Positions 11,701 through 23,492 of a DNA stretch of 64,000 nucleotides are shown piece after piece (positions within the stretch are counted from its first letter, which is position 1; each line of letters starts with the position of its first letter). The DNA comes from Trametes villosa (Eukaryota > Basidiomycota > Agaricomycetes > Polyporales > Polyporaceae). Where the stretch lies: positions 2,876,001 through 2,940,000 of the forward strand of contig PUDQ02000001.1 of assembly GCA_002964805.2 (NCBI GenBank), written 5' to 3'. Made by a program: the position numbers and the translations under genes. The notes under the pieces are model-generated. The model made no database searches. It saw only the letters and a program-made list of their open reading frames with translations, and was not told the DNA's origin.

Positions 11701-12766
11701 CCGACGTGCAGGTGCGCTGCAGTACTGAATCCAACCGCTGGTGCAACGGCAGGGTCCATCCGCGCCGCGGAAGTAAACCCGACAGACATGTTGGTGGTCG
11801 CTGAGTCCGCGCCCGCGTCCTCCTGGCCGGCCTGAGATGCGGGCTTCCATTGCCCCAACCCCGATGTAAAGCCGCCGAGCTGCGATATCTGGCTCTTGGG
11901 TATCTCCGCTGGGTCCGCGGAGGTGTCCAACACGGCGCGTGCGCTAGTGAACAAGCTGGCACCTTCCGGGAGGGCAGAGGTATCCGAGTCGAACCACGAG
12001 TCGTAGTCTTGTTGTGCAGGAGGGGAGGGCGAGCGGTCGTCCACGGACAGTTCCGGAAGGGCGGACGCGCGACCGAAACCAGAGAACTTGGAGGGGACGG
12101 ACTGTGAAGCGGTCGGGGAGCCCGAGCGCCCATCTTTGTCCCGTGAATGTGGTCGAGCGGGAAGCTGGGCTGCTGAGGCGAAGCCGCTGAACGCCGGAGG
12201 TGGGGGGATGCTCGGGAGAGTAACGGCGGAGGCAAAGCCAGGGACGTTTGGACGAGGCAGATGAGACTTCGCGCTGGGGTTCATCGAGGACGCTGGCGCG
12301 AAGCCCGAATTAGCCTTGGTGCCGGTACTGAAGAAGTGGTCGTCGGCAACGCGTTCTTGGGTGCCTGAGGGGTTGGCTAGCGGCGAAGACGACCATTCTG
12401 CACGTCCTTGTCAAGAAGGGCACTTAAATCCCTGCATGTATGCGCGTACCATGCTCGTTGCCGCCTCCTGCCCTGCCCGATCGGCTGCTCTCCCCATCCA
12501 TCAGGTCATCACCGAAGCCGCTGTCCTCAGAGGGAAGCCCACGCGACTGAGAGGGGACCACGGGCACACTCTGAGAGAGCTGCACCTCGAGCGCGTCAAA
12601 GGCCTGTACGTCCTCTTGGCTGATGGGCCCAAAGTGCTCTTCGTACGTTGGCGATGAGAGCCGCCTCCGCTTGCGTGCGCTCCCACTTGGGGATTCCGCT
12701 GGTCGAGGGTATCAGTATCGAGATATATGCGCCAGAAGAGGAGTGAGGCTTACAGGATCTACGCAT
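8742..12766 (-). CDS. brh2: BRCA2/Brh2-type recombination mediator
   Basis: Loads RAD51 on single-stranded DNA during homologous recombination, with Dss1 as expected partner. Twelve exons (12766-12754, 12698-12450, 12376-10826, 10767-10683, 10624-10325, 10263-9987, 9928-9731, 9677-9570, 9512-9383, 9328-9150, 9110-8919, 8861-8742) join in phase to 1133 residues. Residues 113-454 carry about ten FxxA motifs, the RAD51-binding core of BRC repeats; the one at 454 (SGFRVASGSKLP) best fits a full BRC repeat. From about 600 the Dss1-binding helical domain is seen (TQEWVTNQYGLILWKLAG, ILCVSNIMFRG), then OB1 (TDGWYRLRATVD at 790, APWHAKLGF, DGGNVPAMDLIITK), a charged helical stretch at 892-1030 in the Tower position, and a last OB fold (CPPRNVRDFRVVVAKDAR, LTLWD-like ITLWD). 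An in-frame ATG at 12901 could add 45 residues; I prefer 12766. Intron 10 is only 39 nt. Confidence 0.92.
11049..11180 (-). repeat. four tandem 11-residue (33-bp) units inside the BRCA2-like gene
   Basis: Residues about 487-530 of the BRCA2-like protein repeat with phenylalanines at 488, 499, 510 and 521, exactly 11 apart. The units read AFVSPMKVDAV, SFASPVKAGAS, SFAAPMDTSTS and SFVSPVKALGM. The DNA shows matching 33-nt periodicity. Three of the four carry an SP dipeptide, a possible proline-directed kinase site (inference). Confidence 0.85.
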
Positions 12767-13258
12767 ACTGCGGGCCGTTGAGGAAGCAGAAGGAATGGAC
12801 ACGGAAGAAGGGTCTATGGAGATGGTGGTCGAGTGCAGAGAAGCGCGTGAGCAATCGGCGAGAGCCACAGACGCGCTAACGCGTTGCGCGTGTTTAGTCA
12901 CGTTACCGCCGCGTCAACTCGAATAGGCGCTCATCGCTACAGAGCCTCCCACCAGATCCGCACGATTCTACTCTTAACTCTAGACAGGCTCGGAGCGTGA
13001 TAGATGAGTGATATATGTTCATAGCTGTCCGTGCAGTAGAGTGTTATTTAGTGGTAATAGATACGTAAATAGTTTCAGTAGTAGAGTGCGTATCAACACA
13101 GTAGGTAGCGTGCTACGAAACAACAGATGTGACGATACAAGTTGTAGCGACCAGATCTAAAGTAAGGGCGTGAGTGGTCGTGAGTGAGAAGCCTCTGCAG
13201 TAAATCATTATAACTCTAAAAAATCCCAACAGCCACTACAGACGTGTGGGGCAGGACC
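12767..13258. other. intergenic, no supported gene
   Basis: AT-richer spacer between the ceramidase 3' end and the BRCA2-like 5' end, both on the minus strand. The part near 12767-12901 is open in frame with the BRCA2-like start and may be 5' UTR or an N-terminal extension. Nothing else is recognised. Confidence 0.5.
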
Positions 13259-14642
13259 TCACTGCGTCTTCGTCTTCTGTACCCGCGAAATACGAGGGAG
13301 CCCGGCGCATTTGGTGATCTCGAAGTTGGCATGATCGTCCTTGATGCATAACGTCCTGTAGAGCACCCTGAGTCATAGCACGCTCTAATCGAGCGTGTCA
13401 ACTTACAGGTCTGTGGGTATACGTCAGTACATTTCACGGTGTATCGAAAGTGATGTGCTTACATGAGTTACCGACCAGCATAAGGTACGTTCCGGTAGCC
13501 TGGCGGCGAGCAAGGTAAACATCAATAGGTCCGAGGTCGTCTGTTAGTCTCCACTCACGGTCAGGATGTGCCACCATGAATGCCCTGACAGTAGTTAATT
13601 CCAGTGCCCCTGAAGTTTGGAACGCTCGGCTCACCTTCGAGAATGAATGCAGCGGGCCAGCCAAGCGCCATCTTCCATCTCGTCACCGTAGAGCAGAAGA
13701 TGTTGTCCAGGTTCCAAACGAAGAAGCCGAGCGCGAACGTCGAAGCTCCCACGAGGAATAGACGAGTGATTCCTGAACGTGCGCCGGGCGGCAGTTTCTT
13801 CCCGATTTCGTCATTCCGCAGCAAGTACGTGGTCCGGAAGATGTTCGTGAACATGATCCCTGCGAAGACGACCTGGTGGTAGACAGGGTCGCGGGACAGG
13901 AAGCTGCGATGCCGTTTAGTAGGGTAGAAGCATGGCAGCGGGTGAGTACGCACTATGACCAGGTGAACAGGATGTTGAACAGGATGCAGATGACCGCTAA
14001 TTGGGGCGCTCTCGATTTCCGCACGTCGAAGCCGTGAGAGGTCTCAAAGAGCATAGCGCAGCAATAGCTTGCTACGTAGATCATCGGAAGCTCATCCATG
14101 AGCTGAGCCTCGAAGAGCAAAGTCGCATGGAATATGAAGCTCCCTATGCCGACTAACGCAAAGCCCTACGTCCCGTACGCGTAGTTAGGCTCGTGTTTCA
14201 TCTGCGCTATGGGAGGATCCGCGTTACGTACCGTCCATCCTGCTAGATACCGTAAAGGCAAACCCTCCGACACCGATCGGAATCCACCATATGCCGCGAG
14301 GGCGACGGTGAAGAGATTGGAGAAGGTGTTGGCACTTTCAGCGATATAACGCGAGAACTGGTAGTTCGCCTGTCGTGGAGGGTATGAGAGAGCATTCCAG
14401 CCCGGGGCCGGCAAAGGATGTGGGCCCGGGTAAGCGAAAGAATGCGGACTGACCTCACACCAGTCCAAGGTGGCAGTGACGGGCCCCCAGAAGGCTCGGC
14501 TGGAGAAGAAAGCACCAGCAGTGGCGTTGGCGAAGGCCGACATGAGCGGTTGCTGCGCGGTGGTTACGGGGAGACTTGGGAGAGACAAGGAGGAGAGAAA
14601 GGAGAGTTTGGAGGGGGCTAGCGGGTTTGTGTCGGGATCCAT
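13259..14642 (-). CDS. alkaline ceramidase (YPC1/ACER type)
   Basis: Integral ER/Golgi hydrolase that splits ceramide or phytoceramide into sphingoid base and fatty acid. Eight exons (14642-14454, 14369-14232, 14165-13954, 13903-13635, 13584-13559, 13499-13463, 13410-13407, 13355-13259) join to 323 residues. Seen: FWGPVTATLDWCE near the N-terminus, NYQFSRYIAESANTFSN, GSFIFHATL holding the conserved Ser and His, QLMDELPM with the conserved Asp, and HSWWHILT with the two C-terminal metal-binding histidines. All conserved catalytic residues of the CREST-type fold are therefore present. The multi-helix pattern fits seven membrane segments. Reaching the last exon in frame needs a 4-nt exon at 13407-13410; skipping it gives an immediate stop. 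Confidence 0.92.
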
Positions 14643-16098
14643 TACGCAATAAACGATGTGCGCCGAAGGTCGAGGATCTGTCGGCCGCGCGCGCTGTTAT
14701 CTACTTTCCGCTGCAGCGCCCGGGAGCGCCTCGCGCCGGAGAAAGCGAGGCCATTGCCAGGGACCATAGAGGGCGTCTTTGGACGTCGAGGCTGCCGTTG
14801 GCTGTCCATCCGCAGACGACGAAACGGTGTCGAGCTGTGAGCTGCACGGTGACGGACGTCCTCAGCCGACGCAGGCCATCTAAACGCCGGCGTCAGGAAC
14901 CCGCGCTTACCGAATTTCACATGGAATGAGCGCAATGCAATTGGCCCGCGGCCCGAAGACGCCCAACGCAGCCCGCTCTCCTCCTCCAACGACGACCTTG
15001 TGCTCCCGTTTCTTGTGACCGACCTCATGCGCACTCGCCCCATGCAGTCATACTTCTTGCAGAGAACGCGAACCACAGCTTCAGGGCGACCGTCGGACTT
15101 GCTGCGATCTTCCTCGGTCTCCGAATCCCGGTAAACATCTGGACAAACGCGTGTCGCAGTCGCGCCCCCGGTGCTGCTCTTGACGCAGCTGATGCGCCCA
15201 CGCTGCGCGACAGATTGACATGTAACTGCCCACTGCCTCCGTCTGTGGTAGACTGGGCCAGCACGGGTTCCCAGATCTACGCCTGTCGGTACCACCATAT
15301 CGAGTCTAGCTCCGTCTAGCTATCCTCTGGCAAGCTGTGTTCACGACGGTGGCGCAAGCGATGCGCCGGTCTCTGGTAGGATGGTTTTCACCACCACCGG
15401 CGGCCGGTATGCACGTTCCTCCTTCACCATCATCACCTCGGGCACCTTGGAGCTGGACGTCCTCGAGGCTTTCTGGTTCCAGTCGTAAAGACGATCGGTG
15501 CCCTCGGTGTCGGGGAGCTGCGCGTGACAGGCGGTATGTCAACCATCCCCAATATCATAATTATTGCTACGCCATCTACTGATACTGGTCCACAGCACAG
15601 GCGTTCAACCAATCGCGAGTGCCCCTGTGGTCGTAACATGTATAATCTAGTGATAACCTTCGAGGAAGCCTGGCTCGACGAATACTTTAAATATCGAGCG
15701 GGATCTCACATCCTTCCTCGAGGAGCACAGTAGGCGCGTTGAACAGATGTATCCGACATCCCAAACGCAAGCATGAGGAGAAGCAGATTGCGTGTTCTTT
15801 CAAACGTTAACACTGTCTCTATGGTGTCGACTTCAGGCTCTATAAGCGGCCTAGAGCCCTCCGGGCCCCTGCCGTGGAGGCCTCAACCGCCCAACTCTCG
15901 ACACGCCCGGAGCTATTCAAGTCGAGCTGGACGTTGGTGGATTGCTGAAGTGAGTTATTTCTCCTGCCGCTGTGCTCCTCTAAATGATAGCCGCCTTAGC
16001 AAGCCACCCCGTGCGTTACATCCTGGAGTTAAGGACAGCCGGCCTGTACAACCTGCGTCTCGGAGGCCTTTCCTAGCAGTGCTGGCAAGGCTACAGCG
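14643..16098. other. unresolved region upstream of the one-TM protein gene
   Basis: About 1.45 kb. It must hold the ceramidase promoter and may hold 5' exons of the gene at 16099, since an open frame with an acceptor at 16038 (ACAG) joins directly to that gene. Other open frames (14642-15298 on minus, about 15380-15733 on plus) show no family signature that I recognise. No gene is called. Confidence 0.4.
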
Positions 16099-17035
16099 AT
16101 GGACGACTCAGAAATGATGCCGACGGTGACCGACACAATGACAGATACGGCTACGGAGACGACGACGGCTTTCTTAACGTTCATACGGGTGGATTTGATC
16201 ACCGCCACGACGATAGATTTAGTCACCTTGCCGTCGATGGATCCAACTACGGTAACACTCGTCGCACTAATAGCCATTGCAATTCATCTTACCTTCGTCA
16301 ACCAGATCGTGCGCACGTCTGCGGCAGCAACACAAACTGTCACCTCCAACGCCTCATCTATGGAGTGCGATCAGTCGAAACTGTTTGCTCTCGCGGTCGC
16401 CGGATTCTCTTTGGCAGCTGTGATGCTCCTCATCATCGTTGCGCTGCTGGCCGTCATCGTTCGGGCCAAGCAGCGGCGGGACCGCGACCAGCCCATTCCG
16501 CATGCCCAGGAAGCCCCGCGACCCCCTCGTCCCATCAACATACCTAGGGTGCGAGAACTTACGGAGGAAGATGTAGAGAGCCTCTACCGCGAAAGTGAGT
16601 CTTACGTTGCCGGGCCTTCATTTTGAAACTCACCCATTCCGTCGGCGGCCGTCTCTCGCGCCATCGTCCTGACTGAGTCTAGGTCCATACAGTCCGACAG
16701 CCAGCGTCTGGCAAACGCCCCTCTCGGCAGCGCGCACTGTCAACGTCATCTCCCCGTCAGCGCGCCCACTTTCTGCCGCTGTATCCTTCGGCGGTTCACC
16801 ACCATCTGCCTCGGTATACTCTCAAGGAAACCCATTCGACGATGCGGTCCGTCCAGCCAGCATCCAGCCGATCGAGCCATACCGCCCGGGGAGCCCGAAC
16901 TCGTCCATGGGCAGCACCCTTCCTCCCGCTTACGATGACCTCTCCGACAGAGGGCATACACGGGGCGATTCTCAACCGGAGCTTCCTGCGCTTCCGATCG
17001 CTCCGTCCGGGACGACCGTCTCCGAAAAGGTGTAG
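16099..17035 (+). CDS. one-TM protein with Thr-rich N-terminal part and Pro/Ser-rich tail
   Basis: Function unknown. Exons 16099-16594 and 16683-17035 join in frame. The N-terminal part is rich in Thr, Val and Asp (TVTDTMTDTATETTT). A strong membrane helix follows (FALAVAGFSLAAVMLLIIVA), then a basic stop-transfer stretch (RAKQRRDRDQ) and a Pro/Ser-rich presumed cytosolic tail ending GTTVSEKV. This layout is common in agaricomycete surface proteins. The true start is probably upstream: the frame stays open back to an acceptor at 16038 and adds a Cys-containing stretch (ACTTCVSEAF), and no signal peptide is visible in the part given. The 3' exon and TM segment are well supported, the 5' end is not. 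Confidence 0.65.
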
Positions 17036-18203
17036 CTTTCCCGTCTGTGGTCCTTCGGACATCCCGGCATGGTCGAGGCTGTGATTTTGTGTGTATCGTT
17101 CATCCGTTTCTGCGATAGTCATGCCCGTACGGCGCTGCTGTGGTGCTGTGTGCGATGTTTATGCGGGGGTTCCCGTCAGCTGCCTCCGAGTATCCTATTG
17201 CTTCCGGTAGGCGTTTGGCTCCGTTAGCCAGCCAGGGTACGACGATACGCCTGTGGCGTGCTCAATCTTCGCGCACAGCTGATGGCGAACTCTACGTCTG
17301 AGGCAACTCAAAATTTGCTACAGCCGACTCATTCAACTGTTACCAACAGACGCGCTTGAAAGCCAGGGGCGGTCTAATTGGAGGATCGAGTTCCCTAGCG
17401 TGGTGGCAGGACAGTGGACTATCCACCTCGGCCCGTATTACACAGAGTGCATTTTTAAGCCATGTGTGGAGGTGAGTACTTGTCTCCACGCGCCCGGGCA
17501 CGGCTGGCTGATAGGTGAGGCCGTCGTTCACCGATTTAGTATGTGAAGTGGTACGTTCGTCGTTTGGCGATGCGAAGGCCTATCATGTGAACCTGCCGTC
17601 GCCGGCATCAGTAGGCGAAGTCTTCGACACCGTGCGGGGAATAAGCGAGACAGGTCAAGTTGCCGTAAGGGGATCGGGTGATGGTCCCTCCATCCGCTGG
17701 TCTTCGACAGCCCGCCAGGGTTCACTTGTGTGGTGGGTGGGTGTGCGGGGAAACTTGCGGAACGTATGTTCCCGCATATACACCCACACTGTATTGAACT
17801 GATATCCATGTTATCGCAGGCGTTCACGCATCAGGTGGGCCTGCATACTGCGCGTGGAAGCCCGGTGCTCAGCCGGTATTCCAGATTTCTCCCACTGGCC
17901 GTAATAAGTGCGGCGAAGTCTATTCGCTGCTTCCCATCACACGCCGTCGGGCGGTATGAGTCGCCCCGGAGAACACGGCCCCTCACGGCCCCCAGCGCGC
18001 TGGCCCGCTGAACAATCGCCCTTACGCGCGTGCGCGCCGTGGGGCGGTTTCGCGCCCAGCGAGCCCGCCAGTCAATGCGAAGGAGGGAAGGCGCGTTTCC
18101 TGTCCGCCGCGAACCGACGCGCAGCGCGGGCGTATAAAGACTCCAGGCCCGTGTGCCGTGTCGGGCTTCCCACAGTCAACTCGAGCTCCCCTCCGCCATA
18201 GCG
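17036..18203. other. intergenic, P450-1 upstream region
   Basis: About 1.17 kb with only short overlapping frames and no recognisable gene. A TATAAA box sits at 18133-18138. Confidence 0.5.
18133..18138 (+). promoter_or_regulatory. TATA box of P450-1
   Basis: TATAAA 66 nt before the P450-1 start codon, a normal distance when the 5' UTR is short. Confidence 0.55.
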
Positions 18204-20306
18204 ATGTCGGACTCGGCTTTCGTACTCGATTTCTGGACGGGCGCGGCGATCTTGGTGGGGTTGTACCTCCTCAGATGGCGTCTTGACCCGGTACGTGCTC
18301 GTATACGACATGCATATGCAGAATGCTAATGCGCGATCTAAATTATAGCTATATCATATCCCCACGGTAGGGGGCACCTCTCTTCCACTCCTTTCATACA
18401 TCGGCGCGCGCCGATTTGTGGACAATGGGAAAGAGGTTATTCAGGAGGGGTACAGGAAGGTACGTCGCACTCATCCTCAGGAATGTGACTAGCGCTGACC
18501 GGTACTGTGATTCCTTATGAAAGTACTATGGGCGTGCGTTCAAGGTCGCCATGATGGACCGCTGGATGGTATTCGTCTCGGGCCCGGAGATGCTCGACGA
18601 CATCAGGCGCAGACCGGACGAGGAACTCTCGTTCCAGGAGAGCGTCGAGGACGTAAGCATTCCGCCTAATTTATTCCCGTTCGCTGCCGCCTGACGCTCT
18701 TGATATAGTCCATGCAGCTCAAGCACATCATCAGCCGCGACGCGGTAGAGAACCCATACCACATCGACATGATCAAGGAGAAACTGACGCGGGCCCTCCC
18801 TGCGGTCATGCCTGATGTCATCGACGAGCTGACTTTGGCGGTTCCGGAGTTCATTCCGCCCGTCTCTGAGGGTACGTCCATTGCACTCTATTGACGTAGC
18901 ATCGCGACTAAATGCAAAGGAACGCAGGTTGGACCGAGGTGAACGTTTTGGGCACGCTGCAACAGATCGTAGCTCGCGCGAGCGGGCGCGTCTTCGTTGG
19001 CGCTCCTCTCTGTACGTGTGTTCTCTACCTTCACACCATATAACGAGACTGATCATGCCTACTTTGTAGGCCGCGACAGGGAGTACCTGGATCTCGCGAT
19101 TAAGTTCGCTATCGACATTATGAAGGACAGAGACATGCTCAACTGGTGGCCGCAATTCTTGAAACCGTAAGCGTTTTACTCAGGCAACCCGAAGGCCACG
19201 GCATTGTATGATCGGCGAGCTAATGCGCGACTGGCCGCAGGTATGTGAGCATGGCCTACAGCCTGGCAAGACAGTCGCTGCGTCGGAATGCGGAGATCCT
19301 CCAGCCAATCATCAACGAGCGCAAGGAGATGATGGAGAAGTGGGGAGATGACTGGACTGAGAAGCCGGTTCGTACTGGACAAGTCCTGCGCCCTCGGCTC
19401 GTATTGACGCTCCTGTTTCTCGCAGAACGACCTCCTGCAGTGGTTCATGAGCGCCGAGCAGACAGACGCCCAGTACAGGACGATTCCTGACAGGGTCATG
19501 GTCACCAACTTCGCGGCGATCCACACGTCCTCCATGGTAAGCGAATAGTCTACCTTGGTAACGGCACGTGCTAAACCCGAATCAGAGCGGCAGCCTATCT
19601 CTTCTACGTCTCGCGGAGAACCCCGAGTACGTCGAACCCATCCGGGAGGAAGTGGAAGCAGTGATCGCCGAGGAAGGTTGGACGAAGGCCGCCATGGGCA
19701 AATTGTGGAAGCTCGACAGCCTCTTGAAGGAGTCGCAGCGCCACCAAGGCCTCAGTCTGGGTACGTTCACCCTATCTCCATCTGGGACTAGCTTGTTGAG
19801 ACGGCGCTGGATTCAGCTTCCCTCACGCGCAAGGTGATGAAGGAGGTGACACTGACCGACGGCACTGTCCTCCCCGCCGGCACGGCACTCCTTGCGACGG
19901 CGTACGACATCCACCACAACGAGGCGAAGTACGAGAACCCCTACGTCTTCGATCCGTTCCGCTTCTCGCGTGCGCGCGAGGACTCGGAGGAGCAGCGCGT
20001 CAAGAACCAGTTTGTGAACACCTCTGTCGACTACATCCCCTTCGGTCATGGGAAGCACGCCTGGTCAGTGCTTGGCTGGTTCCCAACAGTAGCGTTATAT
20101 ACTAACCGCGCGGCTTGAACGAACGCAGCCCCGGACGCTTCTTTGCCGCTAACGAGCTGAAGGCGCTGCTCGCGTACATCATCCTGAACTACGACTTCAA
20201 GATGGGCGGTGACGGCAATGCCGGTGGTCCGATTTACAGCGGGTTGACGATCATTCCTGCGGTAAACGCGACGGTGTCGTTCAGGAAGCGGGAGTCGAAG
20301 GTTTAG
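18204..20306 (+). CDS. cytochrome P450 (P450-1)
   Basis: Heme-thiolate monooxygenase, ER-anchored by an N-terminal helix (FWTGAAILVGLYLL). Eleven exons (18204-18290, 18349-18459, 18524-18652, 18709-18871, 18928-19011, 19070-19166, 19241-19367, 19426-19536, 19586-19760, 19817-20063, 20129-20306) give 502 residues. Seen: proline-containing hinge (IPTVGG), I-helix segment AAIHTSS in place of the common AGxDTT, K-helix ExxR (ESQR), PERF-like FDPFRFSR, and the heme loop FGHGKHACPGRFFA whose cysteine codon is split by intron 10. The AxxHT-type I-helix is known from fungal ent-kaurene-oxidase-like P450s; the substrate here is unknown. It shares intron positions with P450-2 and P450-3 but is clearly more diverged. 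Its last exon was copied to 25651-25828. Confidence 0.93.
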
Positions 20307-21278
20307 GCAGAGGTCGCGGGTACGCCCCCAGTGTATGGTGTATCACTCCTCCAGCATGGCGTCTGTAAGCATGGAATGAATATACCGCTCATTTCAGTAA
20401 ACAGCTGTATATGCCGTCGGCGATGATATTACCTGATGATGCTTGTCCTACAGCATATCCGTCCACAACGGTAACTATAGCTTGTGATGGCCGACTCAGT
20501 GAGTATCGCTGGGCAAGGGTGGTTGAAGGTGGTTGTGAAGTGCCGCCATCCCCGGAAGTACACGCTCGCTCCAGGACGCGTCAGCCCCTCTCCCAAGACC
20601 CTGCGCCCTCCGCATAGAATTAAGTTTGCGACAGCCTCGAGTTGCAGTTGAAAGCGACTGGCATGCTGCAGCGCTTGAAGTGCTATTGCTTCCGATCTAC
20701 AAAATCTCCGCGAAGATCATGCTGTGCAGTCATCAGTCCTCGGTATCCCCACGCCCTTGGCTACCACTCCTTCGAATTGATTCCTCGTAGGTCTTCAGCG
20801 GCCCGAAGCAGTTGCATTCTCGAGTCCTGACACCATCCCCATGCCCCATTCGACGATGGCGAGACTCGAATGGCCTCTGAATGCGGGATTCCACCTGTAA
20901 GAAGTTCGGCCGCTCACGCCCCATCAGCCGCCCAATACCTCCACCGACTCATGAAAACCACGGCAGCGGGGCCTGGAAGAAGTCACAAGCGTGTGCGTGG
21001 GACCTCTCGCCGCCCGGAATGCGGTCTTCTCGGGGAAACGGGCCCCTGCAGACCGCATGGGTGAGTAATTATGGTTACGCAGACTTCCCGAAAACGCCTT
21101 CAATCAGTCGCATGCAGGCCTCCTGGGGATTAGACATAAGCGAGTCCCCGTTGTCGAGCAGCCACGACGTACGATATATAACTTTCCTAGGGCCGTCTTG
21201 TCTTCGAAGTCTCTTTCCGCCCCTTGACTGCAACCCACTGCCGGCCTCTTCGTACTCGGACTTGGCTATCGCTCAACT
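20307..21278. other. spacer between P450-1 and P450-2
   Basis: Nearly 1 kb without a gene. It is recognisably duplicated at 25829-26809, so its presence in both places comes from the segmental duplication. The stretch around 20980-21070 is one of the best conserved parts and has short frames only. Confidence 0.6.
21175..21181 (+). promoter_or_regulatory. TATA box of P450-2
   Basis: TATATAA 98 nt before the P450-2 start codon. The equivalent box of P450-3 at 26697-26703 is identical. Confidence 0.5.
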
Positions 21279-23373
21279 ATGGCGGACTTCTCTCTGGTTT
21301 GGGCCGCCGTCGCTGTGTTCGGTGTGGCGTATCTCATAAGGTGGCGCATGAATCCGGTGAGCTTTCGCTGTAGCCCATGCATAACCAGGAGAGATGACTG
21401 ACTGTTCCGGGACCCACGATCCAGCTCAACTCGATCCCCACCGTCGGCGGATCCTCTCTCCCAATCCTGTCGATCTTCTCAGCCATCAAGTTCTCGCTGA
21501 ACAGCAAGAAGCTCATTCAGGAAGGCTACACGAAGGTGCGATATCTGCGTCGATGGCGATGCTTATATGACATTGCGCCACCACTCACCAATGCGTGTGG
21601 CGTGTAGTACCGTGGCTCCGTCTTCAAGGTCCCCTTGCTCGACCAGTGGGCTGTGGTGGTTTCTGGGCCCAAGATGGTTGACGAGCTGCGCCGGCGGCCG
21701 GATGATGAGCTCTCGTTCACGGAGAGCGTCGCGGATGTACGTGGTTGGCCCTCTCTTGCAACGTGCTTGCCCTAACCCACAAGACCTCAGTCCATGCAAA
21801 TCAGATATACCCTCGGCCCTGACACCGAAGACGATCCCTACCACGTAGACGTTATCAAGGAGAAGCTGACTCGCAGCGTCCCCGCCATCCTACCTGATGT
21901 CATCGACGAACTGAACCATGCAGTTCCCCAGCACATTCCTGCGAAGACGGATGGTACGTCGCGATGGTGCTAGTTCGAATGCTGTTTGAATCTCAGCGAC
22001 CTCTGTGGCCTCCAGAATGGCTCGAGGTCAACGTCATGACGGCGATGCAGCAAATCATCGCGCGCGCGAGCAACCGTGTCTTCGTCGGGCTTCCTGTTTG
22101 TAAGCACCCTCGCCCAAGTATAACGCCGGAACCCACTGACCTCAGATTGGTAGGCCGTGACCAGGAGTACCTTGACCTTTCGATCTCGTTCACTATCGAT
22201 ATCGTCAAGGACACGACTTTGGTCAAGCTCTTCCCTGAGTTCCTGAAGCCGTAAGTCGCAGGTCCTCGCCTCTACGGTACCATGGCCACTCACCCGATGG
22301 GCTACTCCAGTTACGTCGGGAGAATCTCGAGCAATGTCCAGAGCACGCTCCACAAGGCTATCCCGCACCTGAAGGTCGCTATCGATATGCGTCGCGAGAT
22401 GATGCAGAAATACGGGGATGACTGGACAGACAGGCCTGTGCGTGCATCGCTCAGTTCACTGTGTAACAAACGCTAAGTCATGTTGGAAATTTGACCTGCA
22501 GAACGACCTGCTGCAATGGGTCATGGACATCGCACAGACGAGAGATTTCTCCGACGAGGCCATCGCGCGCAGGATCATGCTCGTCTGCTTCGCGGCAATC
22601 CACACGTCCTCCAACGTAAGCAGTAGAACTCTCACCTGACATACAGTCACTGAGGGCTCCTCTCAGACGGTCACCCATGCCCTCTACCACCTGGCCGAGC
22701 ACCCCGAGTACCTGCAACCCCTTCGCGAGGAGATGGAGCCAATCCTGAAGGAGGAGGGCTGGACGAAGAGCGCGATGGCGAAGATGTGGAAGCTCGACAG
22801 CTTCCTCCGCGAGTCACAGCGGTATAACGGCATCGGGCTGAGTACGCGCCATCTTGACCTCTTGTGAGCCGCGCTAACCGTGCCAATCAGCCTCTTTGGG
22901 ACGCAAGGCGCTGAAGGACGTGACGCTGCACGACGGTACCGTCATCCCGCGCGGAGCAATCATCATGGCGGCGGCAGACGCCACGCACCACGACGAGACG
23001 GTCTACGCGGACGCGGACGTGTTCGACCCGTTCCGCTTCTCGCGCCAGCGTGAACAGGAGGGCGAGGGCACGAAGCACCAGTTCGTCAACACTTCCGTCG
23101 ACTACATCTCCTTCGGGCACGGCAAGCACGCTTGGTGAGACTGATGTTGCCTGCAAGTATGAAAGATGGGAGCTGACACGACTGATGAATAGCCCTGGTC
23201 GGTTCTTCGCGGCGAACGAGCTCAAATCGCTACTCGCCTTCATCATTCTGAACTACGACCTCAAGCTTGGCGGCGATGGGCAGCGGCCTCGCAACATCTA
23301 CTGGGCGATGAATGTTATCCCCGCGCCGAAAGGCAAGGTCTTGTTCAGGAAGCGCGAAGTGTCTGTGCAATGA
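21279..23373 (+). CDS. cytochrome P450 (P450-2)
   Basis: Heme-thiolate monooxygenase, recent paralogue of P450-3. Eleven exons (21279-21356, 21425-21535, 21608-21736, 21791-21953, 22016-22099, 22154-22250, 22311-22437, 22502-22615, 22667-22841, 22891-23134, 23193-23373) give 500 residues. N-terminal anchor VWAAVAVFGVAYLI, I-helix AAIHTSSN, K-helix ESQR, FDPFRFSR, and the heme loop FGHGKHACPGRFFA with the Cys codon split by the last intron. All core residues are present, so it looks functional. Compared with P450-3 most differences are conservative; one notable change is AAADATHH here against AAAYATHH in P450-3. Substrate unknown. The P450 genes have the same orientation, which may mean a shared pathway or simply recent duplication. 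Confidence 0.93.
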
Positions 23374-23492
23374 GGCTATCGCGGAGACTCTTCTTGTGTA
23401 TATAATGTATCTGTTGTACAGCGATGAATTAGGGCTATTGCCTGCCCATACCAATCATTACATCGCATAGCACGACGGAGAGGTTGCTCTAC

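Noticed and set aside
10689..11835. Two long plus-strand frames (about 280 codons each)
   Set aside because: Antisense shadows of the large BRCA2-like exon; the repeats seen in them mirror the coding repeats on the minus strand.
14642..15298. 218-codon minus-strand frame upstream of the ceramidase
   Set aside because: Arg/Ser-rich composition without motif; its end coincides with the ceramidase start region, so it probably reads through a promoter.
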